From positions 16,415,227 through 16,479,226 of the forward strand of contig JARWKL010000012.1 in assembly GCA_029961685.1 (NCBI GenBank): a DNA stretch of 64,000 nt, in the 5' to 3' direction. Below, in pieces: positions 1 through 11,412 of this stretch. The position numbers and the translations under genes are program-made. How positions within the stretch are numbered: position 1 is the first letter of the stretch; the number at the start of each line of letters is the position of its first letter. The DNA is from Aristolochia californica. Its lineage: Eukaryota > Streptophyta > Magnoliopsida > Piperales > Aristolochiaceae. The notes under the pieces are model-generated. The model was not told the DNA's origin, searched no databases, and was given only the letters and a program-made list of their open reading frames with translations.

Positions 1-112
1 AGATTGGCCCAAACCCATAAGATATGGACCCACCATGATCACATGAGGTGGCATATGAAGTCTTACATAATAAGAAGTCAATGAAGTATTTCTCTTTTTC
101 ATAAATTCAACA
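1..112 (+). repeat. LTR fragment of non-autonomous family X
   Basis: The last part matches the 3' end of the LTRs at 11099-11412 and 14051-14365, ending in TCAACA, and the first part matches the LTR at 50467-50964 (GGACCCACCATGAT). Sequence between these two parts is missing, so this is a deleted LTR remnant that enters from outside the window. Confidence 0.7.
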
Positions 113-1239
113 AGATATTATAAAAAATTTGGTATAAAAGGGTCCAAAGGAATAAATAGAAAAACTAATAGTAGTTTAATCATGGGTTGACAATATGTTA
201 GTACTAGAACTCGCCAAATCAGGAGATCCCTAAGAAGTATGTCTAAAAATTGATATAAGAATCTATTTAATAATAGGAAGCCAATTTGTATCTAAACACT
301 AACCGGAACATTTTTTTAGTATGTTGTGTCTCCACTCAAACCCACTACCTTCTCTATCCTCCTTTCTCTTTTCCCCACCATAAATGGGTACTGAGGAGTA
401 TTTTATGTAATAAATAAGGTAAGAGTAGTGAGTAAAAAATTGTATTGTACTAAAGAATACAAATCTAGGTTGAACGTCCAAAAGGCTCAAAGTAACTAAA
501 GGAAACTATTCCATAGAGACTGTAAATCTGTCCTCTCCTCACCAACTTCGTTTATTCTTATTGTCTGTTTAGCCCCATTGAGAATACACTTACAAGGTAA
601 AGTTTTGTTTAAAGAATGTGCTCTGCATCATTCGTCCTCTTGTTTTCATTGTTGCCCGAAAATACTAAAAAAAACCATAAGAGGATTGATATTGGATACC
701 AGGGGCAGGCATACCTACATTATATTCAGGCGTAAACATCTGATACATCGAGCATTTAACGGGATATTACAGTCATCAGATAACATATAACATGCAAGGC
801 GTAACATATATTGAAAACATTACAAATATTACAACAGGGAGATCGAAGTTGAGTTCACCAAATACCCATTCTTGTTAGATACAGTATGGACACAGAATTA
901 CAGATCCATACTGTGCTCAGATATGGCTGACTGGTCAGTATTAGGGTACCTTCGATAGATCTTTGAGAGAAGGCTTGTAAGATTAAACAGAAATACAGAG
1001 ACTATCATTCACAAGGCCTGAGGCACACAGCAGACCAACAGAACATCCACAATCCCTCCCCTCAGAGAAACAAATAAGAAAAAGAAACCCCATCATCCAA
1101 AACATACAAAACCCCACCGACCGAAAGTTATAAAAAAAGATCACTGGTGAGCATTCACACAGAAATCGACAGGAAGAAGCTTTAAAAAGACATTTTTCAT
1201 ACAGAGAAAACCACAGAAGTTGGCCCCAAGGAGATAAAC
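113..1239. other. Intergenic DNA and probable 3' UTR of the response regulator
   Basis: No convincing coding region. The short open frames here have no recognisable domain. The part nearest the response regulator stop codon at 1240 probably holds its 3' UTR, but I cannot place the poly(A) site. Confidence 0.5.
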
Positions 1240-3294
1240 TTAAGCTACTGCAAGTCCAGCCATATGAGGCCGTCTCTCTGATTCATTACTCTCAGTCATG
1301 ATTTCAAGTGTCATTTTCCTCTTACTGCCGATTTTGGATGTTGGTGTTGCTGTTGATCCTACATAGTCTCTCAATTTTTGAATGTCTTCAAGAAGGAGAG
1401 GCTTCAGGATGAAATCTTCTGCTCCTATATCTCGGCACCTGCAGAGTAGACAACCCACGTCTTCACTAAGCATGGGCTTGTAAGCTGAAAGTTATCACAT
1501 CCATGGAACTAACATAAACATTTGTTATCTTCATTATCTGTGATTTTGTGTGTTAAACAAGTACTTGTAGTTCATTGTTTAGCTCTCCCCAGATAATATA
1601 GTCATCGCAAGAAGATTTTGCAGGCACAGAACTGCGATATCGTCAAATGCAAACACTCATACAGCAATTCCTACCAAAAGCTTATTTTTTCTCTCTTATG
1701 TCTTAATGACTGTGAAACATCAATCCAGATTTCCTGGAGTATGCTCTTTGACCATTTGCAAATTAACAAAAAGAAAATATGTAGTCGAGAACAACAGTAC
1801 CTGCTAATTTTCAGCGGATCATTTTCAGACGACATCAACACCACAGGAATGGATTGCAGTATTTTGTGTTCCTGTGATTTTACAAAAAATTTACTTAAGG
1901 TTCAATTAATAGACCGATGACGAATCAAGTAAGCACCATATCAAAAGACAGCATATTGAAGTTACACGTACTTTGACAGCTCTGAGAAGGTCATATCCAT
2001 TCATTCCAGGCATGCAGTAGTCCGTCAGGATAATGTTGATTATGGAGTCCTGCAGAGCACACTTTAACTTATTTTAACAGGAAACATCTTGACAAAAAAA
2101 AAAGGGGAAATAGCTCTTTTTGTTTTTTTCTTATTCATATTATGCTTAAGATTTTCATACAACTTCTTCCTTCCCCATTTATCTGCTTTGTTTAGAAAAT
2201 GTTGAGAATTACAAATTGCCAAACACGATAAGCGAAAACTAACTTCATAAAGCTGCATCTAAACTTCAACTTATGGATTCTAACAGACACAGTGAACAAG
2301 TATGCCGCAGTAGGTTGGTATTTTCCTTCTGCTGCACCACCAGGCCGAATCTATGAAGGGGCTAGATATATTGTGAGGAAGAATCTATAAAACTTGATGA
2401 ACATCCTATCTCCATTTCCTGCAAGCTTTAAGATAATATCTGAACAACGAACGGTTGAGAAATTCGAGGCCCTTGTGTCATCAAATACAGTAAACTTTGA
2501 GTAACTCATCGGGTGCTAGGAGATAGAAAGATGATATTTAAGATAGGAAAGCTTCAAAATAACTCACATCAACACTAGGAAACTCAATCTTCTGTTCATC
2601 TTCATTCAAGCCAAGAACCTCCAGAGCCTTCTCCCCACTATCAGCAGTAGTAACTAAAATGAAATAAAATTTTATGAGGGTCTTCCAAACAAGTAAGTTC
2701 CACAGAAGATTTATTGTTCGCAGAACAATGAAGACATCAAATACATTGAGCACATCGAAATATTCAGAATTGGCCCGCTTGCAATAAAAGGGAACAGAAA
2801 CCAAGAAAGAAACTCAAAGAGTTGGAAGAACGAAGCTAAACTTAACGAAACCATGCTCAAGAAATATCAAGAACAGGAAAATCATATATCCACAAACACC
2901 CAGAAAACGGCAATTCGTATAATGAGATCAATAAACAATCCAAAGCTCTGAATACTGAAACATGGCCATTGCAAATTCTACCAGCTCGAGCTAGAAACCA
3001 TTTCATTAAAACACAGAAGTTACAGCTGAAGCAGTCAGAACAAGATCTCCATGACTCATAAAAATACCATGTCTCAACAAAGAACTCACCTGTTCAACTC
3101 AACATGACTGACTATTCACAAAACAATTTTATAAAAGTAAATACAGACACATGAAAACTAAGTGAGGATCCCCAAAAACAGATACTCCGCTCACCTTTGA
3201 AGACCCCAATTTTCAGTAAAAGCTTCTCAACAATTTTCCGATCAAGGACGCAATCATCCACCACCAAAACGTGAATCCTCGGCCCCTCTCCCAT
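1240..3294 (-). CDS. Type-A two-component response regulator (cytokinin signalling), 5 exons
   Basis: Exons on the minus strand are 3294-3195, 2653-2568, 2049-1972, 1871-1801 and 1438-1240. All introns are GT-AG and the joined frame is open for 177 codons plus TAA. The protein is a receiver domain: acidic pair D13-D14 ([10 protein letters not shown]), phospho-acceptor D72 in [14 protein letters not shown], switch serines at 102-103, and the conserved lysine K124 in FILKP. A short basic then acidic tail follows, with no GARP/Myb DNA-binding domain, which separates it from type-B regulators. Members of this family take phosphate from histidine phosphotransfer proteins and act as cytokinin-induced negative feedback regulators in nucleus and cytoplasm. 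The start is the only ATG ahead of the first beta strand, and five exons is usual for the family. It appears intact; which type-A paralogue it is cannot be decided here. Confidence 0.93.
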
Positions 3295-4907
3295 CTCCCT
3301 CCTCCTATTTCGAATTTGTCGTCCAGTACCACAAGTGCGGACCTCTTTAAAGCATAAAAACTAAAAATGGCACCTCCGTCTCCCACGCGCTGATCTGCCC
3401 CTGAGAATAAAATCCAAGCAGTGTCCTTTAAAGTTTAAGCTACAGAAAGGAAACGCTCGACGTTTAAGTCACTCCCGTGACAAAGGTGGCGAAAAGCGTT
3501 CTGGGTATAAGTGTCTCTGTTTGTTCTGACCGTAAATAACGGAATCCCTTTAAGATTTGCTTGTCGGGAATCTGGATTGACTTATAATCACGTCGTTTTG
3601 TTGCGTCCCATGTCGTGAGAATTTGCTGGCGTTTCGTAACGAAACGAGACGCCTAGGGTTGTTCATCTCCGGCCTAGGGTTGTTCATCTCCGGCCTGCCA
3701 TTTCGACTTCGTCTTCCATCTTTACCGGGATCGACCGATCGAAAGCAACAGGACTTCGAAACAATGTATCAAGAGATGACAAGTGAGAATGGGGAAGCCA
3801 GTCCGATATAATATTCACCAAACCAGGAGACGCCATAAAGGAAAGACAAAGACGTATGAGTGAGTGGTCGGGACACAGGAATGAGGACGATGTGTTTTTC
3901 AGGCTCGCGACTCGGCCGATTTATATCGAAGGTAGAATGCCTCCTTTTGTGTTGTGACTCAAGCGAGTTAAATCGGAGGTAAATGATTGCTTTTGTCTCG
4001 AGTCCAAGACACGCCTTGGACTTTGGACTTGAGCAACCAGGGTGATCACATTGCTTTTTTCAGACTAAACATAGTGGGATCCGGATGCACTCCATTTACA
4101 TTTTATGAGTATCCAAATATCTGAAATCTAAAAATTAGATAAAATATTCAAAAATCTGAAACAAAAAGTAACAAAATGGTAAAAATTTACAATATTACCA
4201 CATATTTCTTCTATCTATTCATATGAAAAATACTAAACAAAAAAGTTACTACATAATATTATCAAATTTGATGAGATTTTTGCTAGATTTAAATTTAGTA
4301 GTTCTTGTTTGGATCAGGAATTGAGTTGGATATCGAATCAAATTTTCAATTAACTTATATTGCATCGGGATCTCAAACATTAGTCTGAAATTTCGGATTG
4401 AGATTCAGATCGGATTTGAATGATACATGGATCCATTTTTAGTCATACTATTTTTCCAATCCGAATGTTTATATTATTTTTATAATTTTCAAAAAAGGTA
4501 TACATTATTTATAAAATAATTTCTTCCTTGGTATATGAAGCAAAGAATAAGGTTTGGCTATCAAACAAAATAACACTTATTTCATTCTCTTTTTAAAAAA
4601 TGTGAAATAATTTTTTTAAAGTAAATTATCTTAAAATCGGCATATTTTTCATAAAATATATTATATATATAATAAGCAGTGAGCCATGATAGAAAAGGAC
4701 TTTTAAGAGGAGGTACAATTGAGTAGTAGGGTTCAAAAATAGTCAGCGACAAGGTTTGGTTTCCAACCTTGTAGACTTCAAAATTAACTATTCATGCTAT
4801 GTTCAAGATTACATCTAAAGTTTTCCAATCATGTAAAAGCTAAGTACAAATTTTCCCAAAGAAGTTGCCCACCCAGTCGAAGTATAGCCTCGTATGGTAC
4901 TTGTAGG
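3295..4907. promoter_or_regulatory. 5' UTR/promoter side of the response regulator, then AT-rich intergenic DNA
   Basis: Bases just above 3294 lie upstream of the response regulator ATG and must hold its 5' UTR and promoter. From about 4060 the DNA is AT-rich with scattered GGATCCGGAT-like words that resemble transposon debris. No coding sequence or specific binding site is supported. Confidence 0.5.
3651..3692 (+). repeat. Perfect 21-bp tandem duplication
   Basis: Two adjacent identical copies of GCCTAGGGTTGTTCATCTCC plus G, at 3651-3671 and 3672-3692, upstream of the divergent response regulator. It looks like a recent replication slippage event. Confidence 0.9.
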
Positions 4908-5512
4908 TAGGGGTGGCTTCGAACCGAGCCGGTTTGCAAGCGGCTCGGTTCCAGCTCGGTTCGATTCGTTATCTATCAAGCTCGAGCACCGAAATCGGCT
5001 CGTTTACCTTAACGAGTCGAGCTCGACCGAAGCCAGGTTCGGTTCGTCGGCTTGCGAGCCGGCTCGAAGTGAGTCGGATCGGTATCGGGACCGCGAGCGA
5101 GCAGGGGAGCGGGATCAAGAGCTAGGGGGGAAAATTTTTCCTCCCCTCGTCATCGCCGACCCCTCTTGTCGGTTGTTGTCGGCGTTGCAGCTGTTCACCG
5201 GCAGTCTCTACCGCCGTCGCAACTGCTCGCCGGCAGCCTCTGTGGCCATCCGTTCAATTTCTTCATCTCTTCGTCATCGCCTCTATTTCCGTCGTCGCCG
5301 CCTCTGTCGCAGTCGTCATCCCCAACGATAGGTCCTCCCCGACGTCATAACCCCTTTCCCTCCGCGTCGTCTCAACGGAAAACCAGAGCCTAAGTTCAGG
5401 GGAGAAATTAGGGTAGAAATAATCTCCCCTCCCTCGCGCGAAGATGATCTCGCACATGCGAGATCATAAAGTAAAAAAAAAAAAAAAAAACTTTTTCCTC
5501 TGGAAAAAATTA

Positions 5513-6725
5513 AAAATAAATTTTATAGAAATAAGTTTCTATAAACTATTAGTGTCTCATGTTTTTTTAAACATTTTTATAATTGAATTTTTTTATTAAA
5601 AATCATGTAATTTTCTAAGTAAGATTTTCATACCAAGATGGGGTAGAAAACTATATAGAAAATTTTTGAATAAGTACTTAACAGTTGATGTTGTAATACT
5701 TTTAGCATGAAGCAATTTTCATTGCAATTTTGTGTTTGATATTTTATTTAATTAAAAATTTATCGATAAGTATAATAATATATTAGATTGGTTATTAATT
5801 TTTATTTATTTCCCTAGAGGAGACAATAAAAGGTCCATTTAACTCTCCTAAGAAAATTTTAAAATATTTCTTGTAATTTTCTAATAAGTCACTAATAGTA
5901 ATAAGATTTTATTTAAAGGTTTTTTTTGGAATATGTATCATAGGAAAAATATTTTTAGTTTTTCCCAAAATATAAGTTTTCATCTAGGGGCACTAAGGAG
6001 GCCATAATAAATTATGGCCAAATTCAAAAATTACAAAACAAGCTAGACAACAATTGGAGTAAAAAGTATTAATATTGGTGCATTTTAATCCATTATTGAA
6101 ATTCAATCCTGAACCTCCCCTATCATTATATTTTTTAAAAATGTATGCATAATTTTATATATAATTTATTCAAAGCCACCCCTACGTGCGAGAAATAAAC
6201 AAGGAAAAAAAAACTCTTTGTCCCTTTCTCATGGCTTTTAAAGAAATTGAAAAGATATTTTAGTAGAAATACGTTTCTAGAGACTATTAGTGGTTTTTTC
6301 AATAAATGTTGAAAAGACATTTTTAGTAGAAATATAGGGACCATTAGTGCCTCATTTTTTTAAAAATATTTTTCTAATTATAAATTCTTTTTAAAAAATC
6401 ATATAATTTTCTAAGTAAGATTTTCTTGCCGAGATGGGTTAGAAAACCATATAGAAAAGTTTTGATTAAGTATTTGACATTTAATGATATAATAATTTGA
6501 GCATGAGGTAATTTTCATAGCAATTTTGTGTTTGACATTTTATGTGATTAAAAATTTATCGATAAGTATAATAATAAATTAGATTAATTATTAATTTTTA
6601 TTTCTTTCTTTAGAAAAGGCAATAAGAGGTCCATTTAACTTTCCTAAGAAAAATTTAAAATATTTCTGGTAATTTTCTAGTAAGTCTGTAATAGTAATAG
6701 GATTTTATTTAAAGGATTTATAGTT
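5513..6725 (+). repeat. Internal direct duplication inside hAT element 1
   Basis: About 400 bp at roughly 5513-5930 recurs at roughly 6265-6720, diverged but collinear. Shared anchors include TTTATCGATAAGTATAATAA and AGGTCCATTTAACT. The second copy carries an extra short duplication near its start. No coding content is seen. Confidence 0.85.
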
Positions 6726-6918
6726 TTTATTTGGGTGATTGTAAATTGATAGTGATTTTTCATTTAATTTTGTTGTGTTTGATTATTGTGTGGAGTTTAT
6801 TTATAATCTTATGAAGTGTATGGAGTGTTTAGACTATTTTATGGAGTGTATAAACAATTTCATGGAGTGTTTATGGAATGTATAGACAATTTTATGGAGT
6901 GTTTATGAAGTGTTTATG

Positions 6919-7110
6919 CAGGTATTATGTATATTGATTATGCCCAATTTTAAGTAGAGGTCATGCCGAATTTTATACAAGTATTATATATATAGATTAT
7001 GCTCAATTTTAAGTAGAGGTTATGCCCAATCTTATACACGTATTATATATATATATATATAAGTTATGCCAAATTTTATGTAGAGGCCATGCCCAATTTT
7101 ATGTAAAATG
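6919..7110 (+). repeat. About 60-bp tandem repeats near the right end of hAT element 1
   Basis: Roughly three copies of a unit built on TTATGCCCAATTTTA and GTAGAGG(T/C)(C/T)ATGCC lie between the AT-rich core and the GCTCGA-rich right end. A shorter, inverted version is present at about 54020-54130 in the second hAT element, so it is an ancestral subterminal feature. Confidence 0.75.
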
Positions 7111-7349
7111 TATGCATAATTTTATATATATTTTATTTGATATATATTTTTTAAAAATTTTTAAATGTATGTTGAGGCTCGAGCTCGGCTCGAAGCTCGG
7201 CTCGAACTCGTTGGGCTCGAGCTCGATAACAATTTTAGGTTCGAGACGAGGCTCGGCTCGAAGCTCTGCTTGAAATATTTAAATCAAGTTCGGCTCGAAC
7301 ATAAGCAGGTTCGGGCTCGGCTCGGCTCGATGCCACCCCTACTTGTAGG

Positions 7350-9099
7350 TATAAGAAATTGAACATTCATTGTTGTAGGCCTTGATAAGTGGCCAGATCA
7401 AGCCAAAATTCTTGAATTGTCATGGTGCAACAAGTTGAGCATAGGGATTACTCTTTGGCATATTTGGACCATAACCTATAGTAGATCATGGCTACAAAGG
7501 ATGGGTCCCTCAAGGATCAAATCTAAGATTTGGGCAAGTAAATTCACCTAAAGTTGACATGTAGGAAAAACATGTGACTTTAACAAGTGGAAACATATGA
7601 ACCACTTAATTCTACTCAATTAATGGCTTAATAGGTGGTACATTCTCCTTAGATAAGAAATGGTTAAAGATGAAGAAAATCAAATAGAGAGGAAAATATA
7701 GTTCAACCACCCACCCTTAACTTATAAATAAAGATCAACTCTCCATGAGAAGAGGGAAATTTGAAAAAGGTAGAGAAACTATGTCATTCTATCAAATCTG
7801 GGGAAGGAAACAAGAACTCTGCTAAGATCATAGGCATTTCATCTCCTATAAAACACCATAAGTTGTGCCGAAATCCTAATAGAGTTGGTAAAGAAAAAAT
7901 ACTATCACAATTCTATTATTATTTTTTTATGGAGCATGCAATAAGCAAAAGCTTTGGCGCAAGTCCACCAAACCCCCTTGGACCATCAAACATAGCTCAA
8001 GAAGAAATATCCCCTCGTCATTGATCACATGATAGCCAACAACGAGTTCAAAACGAATCAAGGAGAATGAAATCCAATCGTTCATTCAACTACAAAACCA
8101 ACAAAGATCACTCATGGATATTGAATTAAAGAGAGAACCCTACACCCTATATATTGAATATTTTTTAAGCTGTACTTATAGTCACCCCTTTCAAAAAAAA
8201 ACCAGTACTTACCGTCAAACCTCATTGTAACCTGACCACTTTGTAACATTGATACTTTTGGCCTACGAGTGGTACCTCTTTGCATCTCATCTCTTTCTCT
8301 GCAACTATGGAAATAGAAATCCCAACCTTTTGGCATCTTAAAGTGCAAAGAAGAGTCATGACCTCAAGGCTACAAACTCAAATTTGAGGTAATCAAGTCC
8401 AAAGAAAGAAATTTTGGTTGTTGCCAACCATGTCAAGGGAAGTTCTTTCAAGCACTACATCAACGACTCATTTGGGTCCAACTATCCTATCAATAAGGAA
8501 GAATTTTCTAACATTACAACTATGTCATCAAGTCAAAGAAAACAAAAAATCGTTTCGATTTTTGGAGGGTCATATCTTCAACAACAATAGATCATGCATT
8601 GTGTTGATTTTTGGAAGGTTATATCTTCAACAGCAATAGATCAAGAACTTCACCATGGGACACCATCCAAAAGTTCCCTTCGGCCATCAAGCCCCACTTT
8701 AGAGTCGACAATGTTAAATAATATGAACAACGATGAAAAATTCTTATCTCATAAGGTGGCAATTGCTTAATTCAGAAAAGATATGTAACTCCAACAATTA
8801 GTACATCTATCATGATGACAAAAAAAAATATTAGAAGAGCAAGTTACAAAGTTGTAGCAAGCATTGAAAGAACATGATGAGCATATTCGTGCAATAGACG
8901 CTCAAATTTCATAAACCATCTCCAAAATCAAGGCGCTTAGAATAAATCTTGAAAAATCGTTCCATCTTCTAATGCAACAACAATTCAAAAAGTTCTTCAA
9001 CTTTGAAATAAAGGTATATTGTCATGAGTGGACTCTCTCAAGTTAATCATTAAAAACATTATTGAAGACCTTCAATAGCTAGATGAATCACAAGAAATA
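7350..9099. other. No gene recognised
   Basis: No domain, intron structure or terminal repeats could be supported. Open frames are short and scattered. A roughly 45-bp direct repeat at about 8548-8640 (cores TTTTTGGAGGGTCATATCTT and TTTTTGGAAGGTTATATCTT) is the only local structure. The sequence may be a decayed upstream part of the gypsy relic that follows. Confidence 0.4.
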
Positions 9100-9710
9100 T
9101 TTAAATACTATGCTTAGCCTTACAATAGGAGAATCCAAGCTCTGAAAATGTCACTTAGTACAAATCACCAAATGCCAACAATTTGATGGACATGTCCATC
9201 CAAAACAACAGGTTGTTCATTTTATCAAAACTTACAACACAGTTAGAACAGATGGTGAGTTATTGGAGAAATTGTTCAATCTTTTGTTAGAAGGAAACAT
9301 CATTGATTGCTTCATTGAGTTGCCTTAAGAGTCAATTAAAAATTGACAAGAAGCTGAGAATGTGTTTCTTAAGCCAATTTTACCTCACTTACCATAGTGT
9401 CACCAGTTGATGGAGGGATGACTCTCATCCATATTTTGATGATAACAAAACTTAATTGATCTAAAAATGGTAAATTCATCATTTTAAATACATTTCCTTC
9501 AAGGATACAAAAAATAAGGTCTATGCAAAGAACCAACAAAAGCATCTCAAGACCTCGAGCTTCACAAGGGTGTCAAAGTCATCTTGAAGAAGCACCCACA
9601 AAAGAAGAAGTGAAGAATTTAAGGCAAGTGTTTAAGAAGTATAAAAAACTCAAGAGCTCAGTCTATATAATAGAGCAGCCCCAACTCTTCAAAGTCAATG
9701 TATGATTAAA
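9100..9710 (+). pseudogene. Relic of a Ty3/gypsy gag gene
   Basis: The conceptual translation at about 9165-9400 shows the layout of the plant gypsy gag core: KCQQFDGHVHPKQQVVHF, then LLEKLFNLLLEGN, then ESIKN and ENVFLK. This resembles the family pattern of a K-Y-D-G start, a helix ending in leucines and a W-x-x-x-x-x-x-F motif. Stops interrupt the frame and no protease or polymerase follows. A frame at 9523-9705 rich in K, E and R may be a further piece. Identification rests on motif order only. Confidence 0.45.
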
Positions 9711-9795
9711 GTTTTTGGAGCTTTAGGACTTCCATTCATGACATATTTTACCAATGCATATCCATGTGATAAATATGTTAGAATCACTTATGATT

Positions 9796-10129
9796 TGTTA
9801 AAACACAGTATTCCATGATGTATAATCAAAGTATAAGAGGATTAAGGGGTGAGAAGAAGAAGGTGAGTTGTGGAGAGAAGGTTTAGGAGGAGAAGAAGAA
9901 GAGTGACAAACTTGGAGAAGAGGAAAGAGGCTAGAGAATCAAGGTTGTGAAAGATATCCAAACACCACCCCCCCCCCCCCCCCCCCCCCCCCCCCTGTAA
10001 CCTTTATTTATATATGTCAAGAGTACATAAATTGAAAGTATACCCTTCACCCTAGAGAGAGTGAAGAAAAGACAAAGAACATAAGATATTTACAATAATA
10101 CCACCTAAAGTTGTCTATGACTTTCAACA
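9796..10129 (-). repeat. 3' LTR of Copia A
   Basis: The inner boundary is sharp: the minus strand reads a purine tract GCTTGAGGGGGAG and then TGTTGAAAG. The outer boundary near 9796 is inferred from a TGTTAAAA word in the plus strand, since no second LTR copy is present to confirm it. It contains a 28-base C run at 9968-9995. Confidence 0.6.
9968..9995 (+). repeat. Homopolymer of 28 C residues
   Basis: An uninterrupted C run, G on the element strand, within the Copia A 3' LTR. The length is likely to be polymorphic or an assembly estimate. Confidence 0.9.
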
Positions 10130-11098
10130 CTCCCCCTCAAGCTTGTGGTAAAAAAATATCGTATATCCTCGGCTGGTACATACAGTGGAAAGAATTTTGG
10201 AGTTGACTGACTTTGTGAACTTATCAACAAGTTGTCTATGAGTTGAGACATGTTTAACTCTTATGATTCCTTCTTGTAACTTTTCTCTCACAAAGTGGTA
10301 GTATACCTCGATATACATAGTTCTCTCATGAAACACTGGGTTGGAGGTAATGTAGATTGCTGCTTGATTATCATAATAGAGTTCCATAGGGTCTTCTTTA
10401 TGGAATCCCAACTCAACTAGAAGAAATTTAATCCATAGAAGTTCACTTACTGCATGTGTCATAGTTTTGTAATCTACTTTTGCACTGGACCTTGCAACCA
10501 CATTTTATTTTGTACTCCTCCATGTAACAAGGTTGCCTCCAACTAGAGTAAAATATCATGAAGCAGATTTTCTATCATTCAACACAATCCGTATCAGCAA
10601 AGCTTTCAATATTGAGATGACCAAGACACTTATATAAGAACCCTTGTCCTGGTGCCTCTTTCTAGTACCTGAGAATCCTCTCCAATGCCTACCAATGAGC
10701 CATTTGAGGTTTATGCATATACTGACTGACCATATTGACTACAAAAAAAATATCTGGTCTAATCACAGTGAGATAGATAAGCTTGCCAACTAGCCTCTAG
10801 TAATTGCCAACATCAACCTCTTCTCCCGAACCAGTACATGTTTGAGGTCACCAGGGCAATATCCTATCATTCCTGTTTCTTCAAGCACGTCAAGAACATA
10901 TTTCCTTAGTGATAAGATAATACTATGTTTGGACTGAAGAACCTCAATATCAAGAAAATACTTAAGAAGTCCCCTTTCTTTCGTCTGGAATTCATTGCAT
11001 ATCTTATTTTTTACTTGACTGGTGTTATTGGAATCACTACCCGTCAAAATAATATCATCCAAATATACAGCAAGTAGTACAACTCCTTTCTTAGTATA
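10124..11098 (-). pseudogene. Copia A: end of reverse transcriptase and RNase H
   Basis: Minus-strand frames hold the reverse transcriptase catalytic box (VYLDDIILTG, in place of YVDD), the downstream GLLKYFLDIEV segment, and an RNase H with DNQAAIYITSNPVFHERT and HVSTHRQLVDKFTK. The two parts are in different frames and an internal stop region lies at about 10500-10790. It ends at the purine tract of the 3' LTR and is continued on the other side of the 11099-14365 insertion. Confidence 0.85.
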
Positions 11099-11412
11099 TG
11101 TGGAAGAGAAGATACGGAAGTCTCTTACATGACTCTCACAAAAAAAATCTTACAAAGCCAAAATTATTATTGAAGGAAGTCTCATAGAAGAGTTTCAGTT
11201 TAAAGGTGTTTTATTTATGCTAGTCCTCTATTTATGTTGAGTTATTTAATTATGCTAGGATTTATCTTTAAGTATTAGAGTTTGGGTGTAATTGGGACAA
11301 AGATAGTTTAATTGTAATTGGACTCTACTACTTTCCTCTAAAATAAATAGGGGTTCATGTACTCTAATTAAAAAAAGTCAATGAAGTATTTCTCTTTTCC
11401 ATAAATTCAACA
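11099..11412 (+). repeat. 5' LTR of X1
   Basis: 314 bp, TGTGGAAGAG to TTCAACA, collinear with the LTR at 14051-14365. Confidence 0.85.

Larger units (their letters stand above)
4908..7341 (+). mobile_element. Non-autonomous hAT element 1 (2434 bp)
   Basis: The left end TAGGGGTGGCTTCGAACCGA and the inverted right end (read on the other strand TAGGGGTGGCATCGAGCCGA) form terminal inverted repeats of the plant hAT type. The element is flanked by a perfect 8-bp target duplication, CTTGTAGG, at 4900-4907 and 7342-7349; 8 bp is the hAT hallmark. Both ends are rich in GAGCTCG/GGCTCGA subterminal motifs, the usual hAT transposase binding pattern. No transposase is present: the interior is a GC-rich left part (about 4920-5460), an AT-rich internal duplication, and tandem repeats near the right end. 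It must be moved by a hAT transposase from elsewhere. Its right end matches the left end of the element at 53857-56598. Confidence 0.9.

Noticed and set aside
1618..1920. Plus-strand frame of 100 codons over the response regulator
   Set aside because: It is antisense to exon 4 and introns of the response regulator, with no independent support.
4894..5331. Open frame of 145 codons at the left end of hAT element 1
   Set aside because: It starts outside the element, crosses the terminal repeat and is rich in R and S from GC-rich DNA; no domain is recognisable.
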